Shown here one piece after another: positions 12,224-27,440 of a stretch of DNA of 64,000 nucleotides. Numbering within the stretch: position 1 is the stretch's first letter; each line of letters begins with the position of its first letter. A program made the translations under genes and the position numbers. The notes under the pieces were generated by a model that did no database searches, was not told the origin of the DNA, and saw nothing but the letters and a program-made list of their open reading frames with translations. Source of the DNA: Chamaecrista fasciculata (Eukaryota > Streptophyta > Magnoliopsida > Fabales > Fabaceae); contig QANZ01032556.1 of the NCBI GenBank assembly GCA_003254925.1, forward strand, positions 67,297 through 131,296. The letters are read 5' to 3'.

Positions 12224-15200
12224 CTAGAAGGAGATGAGATCGTCCTTTTTGGATGGCTTCTTTGGATCCTGGCCTCCTCCATATGATGATGCAGAATCTC
12301 CCCCTTTCTTCCCAAATATCATCTCATCAAGATCATCCATCATGTCATCGTTATTCCCTCCATGAGGGCTGCTTTTCGAACCTGCCGGCTTTCGAATCAG
12401 AGCATCTTCCTTTGTGTAACGAGGTGACTCATCTGGCTCGACGGCCACTGGAATCATGGCAGGTTCTTGCTCAGGTGGGGCAACATTGGGCTTGTTCAAC
12501 TCTTCGTACTTGGAGAGAACCTTCTGAATCTCGTCATTAACATTCAAGGCCTCAAAAAGCAGAGCCTCATTATCCCCAGCAGTCTCGACGATTCGCTGGA
12601 CAGTAAATTGAGACTGACGACACTGCTGTACAAGTGTCGTAGTAAGATCATCCTGCATATGGAAAATCAGATTTGTAATTATGTGTAGATATGCTGTGCT
12701 TATTGCCTTTCAAGGAACTTTCTAGGGGTAAAAAGATTTTATTTCATCATGATATTTTCACAAATTACAGAGAAAACAGAAATCGCAGAAACCTAAGAAA
12801 ATAACATAATGACATTAGCAATGCATAGTGGACCGAATTTCAGTTGGCTAAAAAGTATCTTCAAACTTAAACCTTTCTCACTAGCTAGGTAGAGTCGGTT
12901 ATATGGATCAACCAACGTCAATATGTTATAGTTTTACATATTTCTATGGGTAGGTTATTAATAATTAAATCCTTCTTAATAATTTCTCCTATTGTTTTCT
13001 TTGGTCTTCCTAAGTTTTTCTCCTTTACAGAACTGCCTAAACCTGCCCAATCTAGCAACACATCCAGAGCCTTTTTGCCTCTAACCCTAAACCTGCCTGT
13101 TCAATTAATCAGGTGGTTCAAAAGCATGCAATGCTGTGTAGAACCAGTTAACTGCTAGTAATGAACTGGAGCTAACCAGCATTAACTAAATGAGCTATGC
13201 AACAAAGCACATGGGACATAGCCATCAAGTCTTAAGAGTCTGTGGACTAGTTTTAATCTAGAAAGGGGAAAAAGAAGAGAGCCAAGGGATTAGTACTATT
13301 TTCTTCAATTTATGGAATATAGCAAAGTGCTAATCCCTGCTAAGGTATGAGGTAAATCTTTAGAAAAGTACTATTTCCCATTTTTGGTCACAAAAAAACT
13401 AATGGTGTGTTTGGATAAGGTAAATTTATGAGGGGGAAAGTAACTTTTAGAGGTAATTAAATTACTTTCTTTTACAATTTTGATATGTTTGAAAAAACAA
13501 TTACCTCCAAAAATATTTTCCCTCATAAATTTACCCTATCCAAACAGACCGTAAGGGGAAACCTAAAATCTGCCACATACCAGAATCATGTTAACATAAG
13601 CCCCAAAAACAGACAAGACACAATGAAAAGCTGATTAAAAGAATGTGGAGAGCCAATTAGACAAAGATGGAGATTGAGGGGAAAATATATGGCTTCAACA
13701 TATATAAAAACAAGACACAAGCCTCCACACATAAGATCCAAAACATGAAGCCTCAAGAGAAAAACTAAGAATGACATAGGTAGAAGGAATAAGAAACTAC
13801 TGTAAAAAGAATAAAGAAAAGCACATTCTTTGATAATTTACATGGGGAATCCCAATTAACTAGGTTATCAATTCATGCAATTGATCCTAAAACTGGGGGC
13901 TAAGTTATCACCAGTCATTCTTTGTTGTGGTAAAGTAGGCTAACAAATAAAATCAAAACACAGATACTATTAGTTGAGAAACCCTATTAAAGTAGGACTC
14001 CTGAAGGATAGGGATATTATTATTTTTGTTACTGATGTTGTTGTTGTTATTTAGGAGTCATATATTTTATCATTTTCTGGGAGTCTTAATTTTATTAATC
14101 ATCGTCAACATCATACACCAGCAAATTCCTTCATTTATTATCTACCCAGAATAAACAGACAGATACATTGGATCCCACAATATAGTATCCACCACCACTT
14201 TACCTATGCAACCCAACTGCATCCAGTTTACATTTGGCTAAGCTACTCTACTGATCCCCATAATTTCATTCAAATTTTAATTGGGTCTCAACAGTTTTTT
14301 TTTTTTTTTTTTTTAAAGTAGCAGATGAAGTTTGAGTCTTATTTAATAATCTTCACTCTCGTAAGCCACCCTAGAAAGCCAAACAGAGAAAATTAGGAAG
14401 AGCTTTTTCTAATTGCCTATTAAGGTTGCTTTTTACGCTGCGGTAATAAATAATTAGTGCCCCCCTCCCTCCGAGAAGTTAAAGAAACAAACCCAATTTT
14501 ATTATTCTGTTTCCTTTATCAGTTTCTTGCCACAAAGAAGTATTTCAAATACCCAACCTAATGGTCCTTTAAATCTTTAGTAAATGTTTGCATTTAACCA
14601 ATAATACGTGAAAGTGGTAAAAAAAAAATAAAAGAACCTAACTCAATTTATCAGTTTCTTGCCACAAAGAAGTATTTCAAATACCCACCATAATGGCCTT
14701 TTCAATCTTTAGTAAATGTTTGCATTTGATATATTTTATGGTGGGTGAAAGGAGTGGGAAAAAAAATAGCTAAACAAAAATAAGGAACCACAACAAAAAG
14801 CTTTAACTTTTCATATTACAATCTGAGTTTGTCAGATACTAGTTACAAACTTACAATTTATTAAAAGATACTGAAAATGAAAACTTTGGAATAATAGAAA
14901 TAAAATCAAACTTAATTTGTGAATGATGCCGCTAAAGGTCCTAAGTCCAAACTCCTATGACCCAAACATTAGAATAGGTATACATAATAAGTTATGCAAC
15001 CTATGCTAAATACAAAAGTCCTCAATCCAAAAGAATAGGCCTAAACACTGGTTGACACAAAACGCCAAGATAACGCTGTAGGCGATCTGTTAATACTTTA
15101 GTTATAGAGAACAAATAATCTTTCCCGAAAAATCCTGTGACGTCTATCTTTTGGCGCTTAAGTCCAAATCATACGTCATTATTAATTATTGTCCAACTAA

Positions 15201-16490
15201 AATCAGATCATCTAGTGCAGAACATGAAAAATGCAACTAATATAATAACATTACAAGAACTAAAAATACCTTTAGAACATCCTGTTGGGGTGATGAAGAC
15301 AAAACAGTTGAAAGAAGCTCAATGCTGTTTCTTGCAACATCAAAAGCCTCCTTTGTTTGTTCAGGTGTAAAACCCTGCACAGGGATTTCATGCTGACCCT
15401 GTCCTCGATGACCAATATCAACTTCTGGCGCATTAGCTGAACGAGGAGGAGTAAAGATAGGTGCCAAGCTTTCATTGTCACGACCTGGGAAACGAATACC
15501 CCTTGATCTCAAACTCTGTAGCAGAAAAGTCAGTCAAGGAAACTTCAATAACACAAAATCTATAACTGATAAAAATGCCTTAAACAAAAGATACCATGAA
15601 GAAAAAAAAAATTAACAAGTGATTATATAAGGAATTCAACTAAAGATTCCTAGAGTTGGGTATGATAAAAAAAAATCCAAAATATTTATAAGTATTAGGG
15701 CATTAAAGTCTCCCAAAAGGCCAAAACGCAAAATCTTCATAATCAGTAAATATGGATTAATAATTAATATTTCTTGCTGTCAGGTTTTTTAAACAAAACA
15801 ATGATTATCATCAGATGTATTGTAGTTACTTATCATTTATCAACCAAACGAAAATAACATTTTTTATTGAATTCTCTTTAACCTTTTTGCTTTTATAACC
15901 CTTTTTTGCTACTTCATCCTTCCTATTACTATCAAAATCAATAGTTCAGACAGCGTCAAAACTAAATATACCTTGTATGTTTCTTCATAGACAGGCAAAT
16001 AGCGAAGCTCACTGGTTGACTCTCCCCATGCCTCAATGAGGATCAAAGCCTTGTTCCTGTTATTCACAACAGTCTGAGGATCATCAATCAGCTTGACCAT
16101 CTCATCAAGGACTCTTTCAGCTGCCACTTCTGAGAAGGCCCTCTCACAATTCTTAACACACGTTTCAAGCAAAACCAAAGACAGATACTGAACCCTAGGA
16201 CTCTTCACCGCGATCCGTCTCTTTATTCCACGGATCAATTCAACACTGCTGATCTTGTCATTGTTGATCAAGTCACAAAGCTCAAGGTTCAGTGCCCAAT
16301 CAGGCTCATCAAGGGCCTCAGAGGTAGCATCCTCAACAAGCTTATCAGCCTGATTAGGACCCTGAAAAAATTCCTTCATCTTGAAGCTCATAGAACTCAT
16401 GCCTGCAGTCATCTTTCGACCCACCTCAGCCCCACCAATTTTCAGGCGTTCTCCCAACGCGCTGACTTTTTCCATCAAATTGTCACTCAT
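12224..16490 (-). CDS. TOL1: TOM1-like (TOL1-type) VHS/GAT ubiquitin adaptor
   Basis: Plant TOM1-like proteins act as ESCRT-0 substitutes: they bind ubiquitinated membrane cargo and pass it to the ESCRT machinery for vacuolar degradation. Coding exons are 16490-15972, 15515-15270 and 12652-12224, summing to 1194 nt and 397 aa, close to the roughly 400 aa of Arabidopsis TOL1. The VHS domain covers about residues 45-175 (LVLLETCVKNCERAF, DDPQTVVNNRNKALILIEAW). The GAT helical bundle covers about 215-307 (FTPEQTKEAFDVARNSIELL, LTTTLVQQCRQSQ). The tail has an acidic DDMMDDLDEMIFGKK motif. The start MSDNLMEKV was preferred over an in-frame ATG six codons upstream because it matches the family. A 5'-UTR intron is likely (donor AAAG|GTACGC near 16734, acceptor TTTTCTAG near 16562). 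Intron 2 is 2.6 kb and holds a MITE and a small duplication. Confidence 0.92.
13403..13551. mobile_element. Tourist/PIF-Harbinger-like MITE in a TOL1 intron
   Basis: Terminal inverted repeats of about 30 bp: GGTGTGTTTGGATAAGGTAA on the left, and GGTCTGTTTGGATAGGGTAA read from the right end. The interior also pairs. It is flanked by the 3-bp direct repeat TAA (13400-13402, 13552-13554), the TWA target of PIF/Harbinger elements. It is 149 bp and non-coding. Confidence 0.7.
14519..14728. repeat. Local tandem duplication of a 77-bp intron segment
   Basis: The segment starting TCAGTTTCTTGCCACAAAGA is present at 14519-14595 and 14651-14728 with few differences, 132 bp apart, inside the second TOL1 intron. 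Confidence 0.8.
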
Positions 16491-17317
16491 CTTTCCCGGT
16501 TTTCTCAAACCCTTTTAAGCTTTTAAGTTTTACCCCCAAAAACCCAATCGCCCTCAAAACCTAGAAAATTCAGCGGAGAGAAAACTGCAGTCATATAATC
16601 ATATTATTATGGATTGGTTACAATGAATTTTGCTCGGATCAGAACAAACAAGCAGAAAAGAACAAAATCGAGAATCGAAAACGAAGATTCCAATCCGTAA
16701 AGAACAAAACAAGAGTTGAAATTGAAGCGTACCTTTGAAGATTGAGAATGGTTTGGTTGAGTAGACTACGCGCAACAACTGCGAAAAGTAGTGTTGTGTT
16801 CCTTGGAGTCTCAGTCTTGTGTCCTCGCAACTTTGAAAAATTCCAATTCTGTGCTCTTTACGTGTTAGGGACTCACCAAGAGAAATTTATTTTATAGGGT
16901 AAAATATCGGTTTTTTTTTGTTTTCTTTTGTTTCCTTAAAGTTTAATAAATTTATTTTCAAATTTTATATTTTTTATTGATTTTTTTATAATCTTCACAA
17001 AAAGTTTGACTTTCAACTTAAGTTTCATTTTTATTCAAATCATTAATGAAAAAAAAAATCTAGTTTTACTAACCTAGTTTTATATTTTAAATGTAGAAAT
17101 CAAACGATTTTAATATCACTTAAATCAAATTTCGAATCAAATTCATATTATTTCAAGCAAAATATTAGAGATTGAATGAACAACAACAAACAAATGATAA
17201 AATGATAACAATAAAGAAATTAATATTTTTTATTTAATATGAACATATAATAAATAGAAACGATAAATATATATTTTTAATCAAATTAAACTATTCATTA
17301 TTATTTGTTTATTTTTT

Positions 17318-17541
17318 GTTGCCGAAGGTATACACCAGCCCGACAGGCTAATGACTAATCATCCGCGGATCTAAATTCCATTTAAAGGTCTGCCGCTAGT
17401 CAATTATTTGCTGCATACACAAGACGGGATTCGAATCTTCTTCCTATTAATAGGAAAGGATCCCATGATCTTGAATTGATCTTACCCTACATTTAGTTAA
17501 GCGACTTTGTGAGCTGACTACTAGACCAACCAAACTTGGTT
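17318..17541 (-). mobile_element. tRNA-derived SINE, minus strand
   Basis: Read on the minus strand, a pol III A-box-like TGGTCTAGTAGTCAGC (17528-17513) is followed by a B box AGATTCGAATCCCG (17438-17425) and a tail ending TATACCTTCGGCAAC then A-rich sequence. The A/B spacing is long (about 75 nt). The 3' tail (ATTAGTCATTAGCCTGTCGG) is shared with the retroposon fragment at 43197-43250, showing that both belong to one family. Confidence 0.6.
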
Positions 17542-18458
17542 TCCAAATTAAAAAAAAAAAAACAAAATCTGGAAGAGATCATGGAACTTGAAAGTTTTAA
17601 AATGAATGGAAAAAAACCAGTCATATATTTAATGCCGCCCAGATATGTTTCTAAGTGAGATTTGTTAAGTTTATTTATTAAGTAATTATTATTTATTATT
17701 TTTGTTTTGTTCATTGATTAAGTAATTAATTTATCGTAATTTTGAATAAAAATAAATTTAGTGTCCGTTTTAACTTCTAAATGTGTTAATCAGTGATATG
17801 TTGTAACATTCATAGTCTTCTTTTTATAAGATAATAAAGACGACCAACTCACAGTTTAAAAGTATTAGTAATTATCTCATCAAATTATTAATATAAAGAG
17901 TTATTTTGTGATGGACTATTTAGATATATGTAAAAGCTGATAAATAATTTAGACAAAAAAAATTGAAAAATAATTAAAGGTAATTCTATAATATAACTTG
18001 TTATATCATACAACAAGTGATGTGATATAATTTTAATTGTTTTCAAGTAATTTCATTATGAGAAATAATAAAAAGTTAGTTTTATGAACTAATTAAACAA
18101 TAGTGATTATACTACTTCACTTCTTGTACAACAAGTTACATCATTAGCATTTTGGGTCACTATAATTTTATATAGTAAAAACTAACTACATAACGAGATA
18201 GGCATGTTAGTTACTTAAATTGTTTTATTTCACTGAAATCATGCAGATTACGAGTTACTCGCGTAGTTTGGAATTTATCTATATACCATTAGTTTTATAT
18301 GATTTAATACATTTATTTTAGAGTAAACTCATAATTTTATCCTTAAAAAATCACCGAATAGACAACTCAGTCCATAAAAATTGAAATATACAATTTAATT
18401 CTTGAAAGATTAAAATGGTATACTAATTAATTCTTTTTAATACTAATTAAAAAGACTA

Positions 18459-18994
18459 GGTAAAAGAGTCATTTTGGTCCTAAATGTATACCTTAATATT
18501 CATTTTGATATATTATGTTTCAAAATGTTCAAATTAGTCCTAAATGTTGACAAAATGTTTCTTTTTTGTCTTAAATGTTGGTAAAATGTTTCATTTTGGT
18601 CCAAAATTATTGAATTTGGTCATATATCTCTAGTCTCTCATTACAAGTTCAAAGGACTTGTTAAGAGGAACTCGTAGCTCTGAATTCGTCGAATTCGAAT
18701 TTGAAAAGAGAGATATGATCAACTTTGCTTGTTTGACCATGAAACGAGCAGTCTACTTTTAGGACCAATTTGGTTTCATTTGCTAACAACCCCAACTAGA
18801 TAGAGAAAGTACTATTTGAGAACAATATGTAGCTCTAAACTCGTCATGTTTGAACTTGAAATGAGTCATATTCAATAGTTTGGACCAAAATGAAACATTT
18901 TGCCAACATTTAGGACCGATTTGAACATTTTGAAACATAATGAACCAAAATGAATATTAAGGCATACATTTAGGACCAAAATGAACCTTTAACC
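18459..18994. mobile_element. Foldback/Mutator-like element with perfect 9-bp TSD
   Basis: The left end begins GGTAAAAGAGTCATTTTGGT; the right end is its approximate reverse complement ending GAACCTTTAACC. The arms (over 150 bp) carry 'ggtcctaaatgt' motifs. The TSD AAAAGACTA is perfect (18450-18458, 18995-19003). The core contains 'gaactcgtagctctgaattcg', shared with partial copies near 42940-43330 and 62840-63180; the left arm alone recurs near 31358-31510. No transposase is present. Confidence 0.8.
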
Positions 18995-19204
18995 AAAAGA
19001 CTAATTAATATACTATTTTGATCTTTCAGGGACTAAAAAGTATATTGTTTTGATCTTCAGGGACTAAAAAGTATATTGTTATAATCTTTAAGGGACTAAA
19101 TGTGTATTTTAATCTTTCAGATCGAGTTGTCAGCCGCTGATATTTCAAGGACCAAACTATTAGTTTACACATTTATTTTAATAAAAAGTATTTTTTTTAA
19201 AAAA

Positions 19205-19545
19205 AAAATCAAAAATACACTTTTGGTTCCATAACTTTTGCTCAAATCTCAATTTGATCATATAACTTTTTTTGTTGCACTTTTGGTCCATATCTTTGCA
19301 AAATATTCTACTGTCAGTCTCACTTAACCAAAAAATATGGGACCAATTCTGGAATCTGATCAAAAGATATAGGACCAATTATGTAACCTGATCCCAAGAT
19401 ATAAGAACAATAATGCAACACGAGACCAAATTTGTAACTTGAGCAAATAAAAGATACGGGATAATAAGTGCAACAAAAAAGTTATGGGACCAAATTGATA
19501 TATAAGCAAAGTTTATGGGATCAAAAATGCACTTGGGCCAAAAAA
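19205..19545. repeat. Foldback element 5' of the JMJ13-like gene
   Basis: Inverted arms: 'atacacttttggttccataac' on the left against 'gggatcaaaaatgcac' on the right, with inner copies of 'ggtccatatcttt' and 'aagatataggacc'. It ends only about 80-200 bp upstream of the probable transcription start. The target duplication is unclear. Confidence 0.5.
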
Positions 19546-19739
19546 TAATAATAACTTCTCAGAATCCTCCATAGTTAACCGCTCATGTAACCTCCATATT
19601 TCTTCCCATTTTCGTCCATATTGCTTAATTCATTCATTCATTTCATTCAATCATTCGGTGTTCGGTGTGATCGATCATCTTTCCTCTCTGCGTCGACGGA
19701 CTTCATCGCATCCATAGGAGAATTCAATTCGCCACCGAC

Positions 19740-19922
19740 ATGCTCTCCTTCGTAATCTCTCATCTCTCTCTGAATTTTCATTAATTTGAAGGATTTAATT
19801 CAGTTTTGAGCAATATATGCAAATTTGAAATGTACATTGTCATATATATATATATATATATACATTCCGTTCATATTACTCAACAATGTTATTGCCGTTG
19901 TTTCACATTTCAGATTGGATAA
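19740..19922 (+). promoter_or_regulatory. Possible spliced 6-codon upstream ORF in the JMJ13-like leader
   Basis: An ATG at 19740 in the leader opens a frame (MLSF) that runs to a plausible donor (TTC|GTAATC, intron from 19752). Joining to the acceptor TTTCAG|ATTGG (exon from 19914) closes it after two more codons at the TAA 19920-19922. The main start is 40 nt further on. The splice is predicted by eye. Confidence 0.35.
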
Positions 19923-19961
19923 GAAGAAACTTTGTGCAATAAGTTGTAATTAATAAGAAAC

Positions 19962-23855
<3,894 letters not shown>

Positions 23856-25695
23856 GCTTTGATTCTAACTTCACCAACAGCATCTGTATCTTCTTCTACA
23901 GGTTGAAGTCACTGGCCTTTTCTTTTGGAGATTTCTAACAATGGATATTAAACTAAATTATTCCTTAATTCAGATATTAGCTTTCTTACTAACTCTAGAA
24001 ATGGGATCAGCTTAGAATGTACAAGCTTTATACAGTAGACCCTTACAGGAACTGAAGCAGCTAACATTTTCAAATGTATATTTCGTATAGGATAGTTAAT
24101 TTCAACCATTTTTTTCCTTGTACAATTTCTAAACAGTTGTAAACTGGTACTATAGCTGTAACAGTGTAACTTCATAGGAAATAAACAGCATTGTGAAATG
24201 GTCTGAACTTCATGCCCTCATCGCTATTATGTGGTTTCATTATCTATTAGAAAACGATATTATGAATTAATATAACTAATTGAAATAAGGACAAGAGATC
24301 AATTGAAAATCTTAAACTTAAGACTTCAAACTTAATAATTAATAATAAAAACTCAGTTAACGTCTCTAGCAAAAAAGAAAAAAAAAATTGATAAAAATGG
24401 TTTCCAACATAATGGCTAATAACAAAAACTCAGTTAATGTCAATAAAAAAGATCATCCTTGATAGACATGTTTTCAAACGCATCCTGCACTTATCTTTTC
24501 TCAAACTCTTGTTTGGAATGGATTTTCCCTCTCTCTTTCTCCTCTCCCTTACAAAATTAAATTTTGATTCAGTGATTCATTTTGAAAAAAAGAAAAATAT
24601 GGGTCAAGAAAGCAGTTACCTACAGGCTGCTGCTGCAGTCGATAGGCACAGACCAAAAAAACCAGATATGGAGATATACATGTGAACCCAGTATCAGCAT
24701 TTGATAAAAGCTTAAATCAGAAAGCTGCATAAACTTAAGTATGTATGCAAAGCAAGATGGAAAGTATTGTTCACAAGCCCTTTTGTCAACATATTCTACC
24801 ATTATACTCTTCCTTCTGTTTTTCTTATAACATAAAATTTGCGAATACTTGACATAGTTTAGGCCAACGTAATTTTAATGGATGTCACATTAAAAAAAAA
24901 TATCTAGTGAAAAACACACATTCAAAACCCGTAGGATGCCCAAGAGGATAACAAAGCAATGGAATCAGAGTTTATCCACGGAAAAGTTTAAAGTTGCAGT
25001 ACCTGCATTTTGAAAAGGTGAATATGCTCTTGGGCTGGAAAATAAATGAGACGAAGAAGATGGAGCAGGACAGAGGTGAATAACACCATTGACAATGAAT
25101 AAAAGATGATAAACTAGAAATGGAACCATGTAGTGGCAGGAAATTTGAAAGCAGCAACTGCAACAATAAAGAACATGAAAGAAGTTTGAAGCATCATGGT
25201 CATTAAAGGTTTCAATTATGCTACCTGATTTAAAGATTCACAATTATACCTCATTCTGGATAATCGGGCAATGGAAGCTCACTAGGGCAACTTACTACTC
25301 AGTTCAAATTACACTAACTATTCCCAACAGTCGACCCACAAAAAATATTACAGCATAAATCCTATTTCAGAACATATAGCTATGTAAAACACAACCCATC
25401 CTCCAAGATGCAAAATATATTACTGCTACAAAACCAAGTATTATTTGTATGGTATCATAAATCACTGCATGCAATAACAACCAATTTCCAGAACAAGTAA
25501 ATGTTTCATCCATGAACTAGCTCATATATAACATTACAAATATACTAGATGCAAACCTTCGTATTTTTTCCTCCAATTAGATTGTAGAACAGCAAAACAC
25601 CAAATTCTGAACTAAGAATGCTACTTTGGAAAGTCTATTAATAATCATCAAATGGATAATAAAATAGGCACTACACTAAAAAGGTTTGAACAGTA
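23856..25695. other. Intergenic region between convergent JMJ13-like and MOS2-like genes
   Basis: It probably contains both 3' UTRs. The rest is AT-rich with no convincing coding frame, tRNA or element boundary. Confidence 0.6.
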
Positions 25696-27001
25696 TCAAT
25701 ATCCCAAGATACTTGGGTCTCCTACGAATTCAGCAATTTGTTCGAGCGGCACCTTAACCAGTGAATGGGTATCAGCATCCCTAACAACACCAATTTCCTT
25801 GTCCAAATCCCTATCAACTAGATTCCCATAAACACCTCTGTGTTTACCATACAACACAAGAACCGGCCCACCACGGCGAGGGAGAGCAGTCTCGAGGAAG
25901 TCTTGGGAAACCCCTTGGATGATTTCCTTGCTGTCATCCATAGATATATCACAAGTAGTAGGCCCAACAACATCTAGAACCTTTCCCTTCTTCAAATATA
26001 ATCGCCCTCCTTTCAAATCTTCGCTAATAACCCTCACCCGGATATGACTTGTAAGCCAGGAAACTTGTTTCTTCCCCTCTTTTTCCTTCTCACTAACTCT
26101 TTTGGTTTCCACATCAACTTCTCTGCGGTCTCTCCTTCTTTCATCATCTCTAGAGCGTTTCTTCTTAGAATCCTTATCTTTATCAGTATGTTGAATCTTG
26201 GACTCCTTCAATTTCCTCAAGCACCTCTCTTCTTCACTAGAACCCAATTCTGCAATATCAGCAATGTTAACTTTTACTTCCTCTTCACTGCTAGTAAGCT
26301 TTAGAATAACCCATTTATCTTCAACTTTTTGCACAACTTTACCCTTCAATCCTGAATCTCTACCCCCAACTATTCTAACAGTCTTCCCAACAATCGAATC
26401 ATCTCTCCTATTCTCCTTTGGTACTTCCACTTCCTTCGAACTGCGCATAGGGGCATTATTATCAGGAACAAAACCCAACCCTTGTTTGCCAGCTCTCTTC
26501 TCATACTGTTTAATCTTCACATCCTCTTTGGCATTTTTTCCAATGCCCATTCCTTCACGCCATCCAAACCCAGCAAGCAGAGCTGCAGCAAAACCCTCAA
26601 CAGGCATATCTTTAAACTCATCAAATCCTTGATCATCCGGTAAACTCTGAAGCTCATCTTTAAATCTCTGCATTGACACAGACTCGGCGGAAACATATCG
26701 TGACCTTCCATTCTCATCACCATCAGCACCATGATCGCCCGCAGCAGCAGTCGTCTGCATCACGTCCCCATCATTCTTCCCTGACTGTCGAAGATTCAGA
26801 CCATAAGACATCTCCGAACCGGCTTCCCCGGCGGCCGACGACGTATCCAGTTCAAATCCCAACTCGGTTCCATTGGGTTCAGTGATGGGTAGTTCAAGAT
26901 TCTTCATCCTCTTTGCCCTAAATTCCTCCCATCTACCCTTCAAAGGGGGGATAACTACGTTGGCTGATTTGTTAGCATCTGTCGCGGATTTGGATGCATC
27001 G
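25696..27001 (-). CDS. MOS2: MOS2/GPKOW-like G-patch and KOW protein, 5' end lost in gap
   Basis: Nuclear RNA-binding, spliceosome-associated protein; Arabidopsis MOS2 is needed for snc1-dependent immunity and for microRNA maturation. One uninterrupted frame of 434 residues is visible. Landmarks in order: MKNLELPITEP and MSYGLNLRQ; a G-patch (AALLAGFGWREGMGIGKNA, EKRAGKQGLGFVPD); a first KOW (VRIVGGRDSGLKGKVVQ); a charged Lys/Glu/Arg linker; then HIRVRVISEDLKGGRLYLKK and a final KOW (GPVLVLYGKHRGVYGNLVD). The frame stays open to base 27001, where the gap begins (DASKSATDANKSANVVIPPL before KGRWEEF), so the true ATG lies in the gap. By family length roughly 30 residues are missing. TTG at 26943 is not the start. 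Confidence 0.92.
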
Positions 27002-27440
27002 NNNNNNNNNNNNNNNNNNNNNNNNNNNNNNNNNNNNNNNNNNNNNNNNNNNNNNNNNNNNNNNNNNNNNNNNNNNNNNNNNNNNNNNNNNNNNNNNNNN
27101 NNNNNNNNNNNNNNNNNNNNNNNNNNNNNNNNNNNNNNNNNNNNNNNNNNNNNNNNNNNNNNNNNNNNNNNNNNNNNNNNNNNNNNNNNNNNNNNNNNNN
27201 NNNNNNNNNNNNNNNNNNNNNNNNNNNNNNNNNNNNNNNNNNNNNNNNNNNNNNNNNNNNNNNNNNNNNNNNNNNNNNNNNNNNNNNNNNNNNNNNNNNN
27301 NNNNNNNNNNNNNNNNNNNNNNNNNNNNNNNNNNNNNNNNNNNNNNNNNNNNNNNNNNNNNNNNNNNNNNNNNNNNNNNNNNNNNNNNNNNNNNNNNNNN
27401 NNNNNNNNNNNNNNNNNNNNNNNNNNNNNNNNNNNNNNNN
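27002..27440. other. Assembly gap (439 N)
   Basis: A run of N. It hides the N-terminus and promoter of the MOS2-like gene and probably the left arm of a repeat whose right part ends near 27915. The length may be nominal. Confidence 1.

Larger units (their letters stand above)
16491..19961. other. Intergenic region between divergent TOL1-like and JMJ13-like genes
   Basis: This holds the TOL1-like 5' UTR and promoter at the left and the JMJ13-like leader at the right (about 19620-19961). Between them lie a tRNA-type SINE (17318-17541), a 536-bp foldback element (18459-18994), a second foldback (about 19205-19545) and plain AT-rich sequence. No further coding region is seen. Confidence 0.7.

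Noticed and set aside
26941-26943. TTG as start codon of the MOS2-like gene
   Set aside because: Plant genes rarely start at TTG, and the family-like frame continues upstream into the gap.
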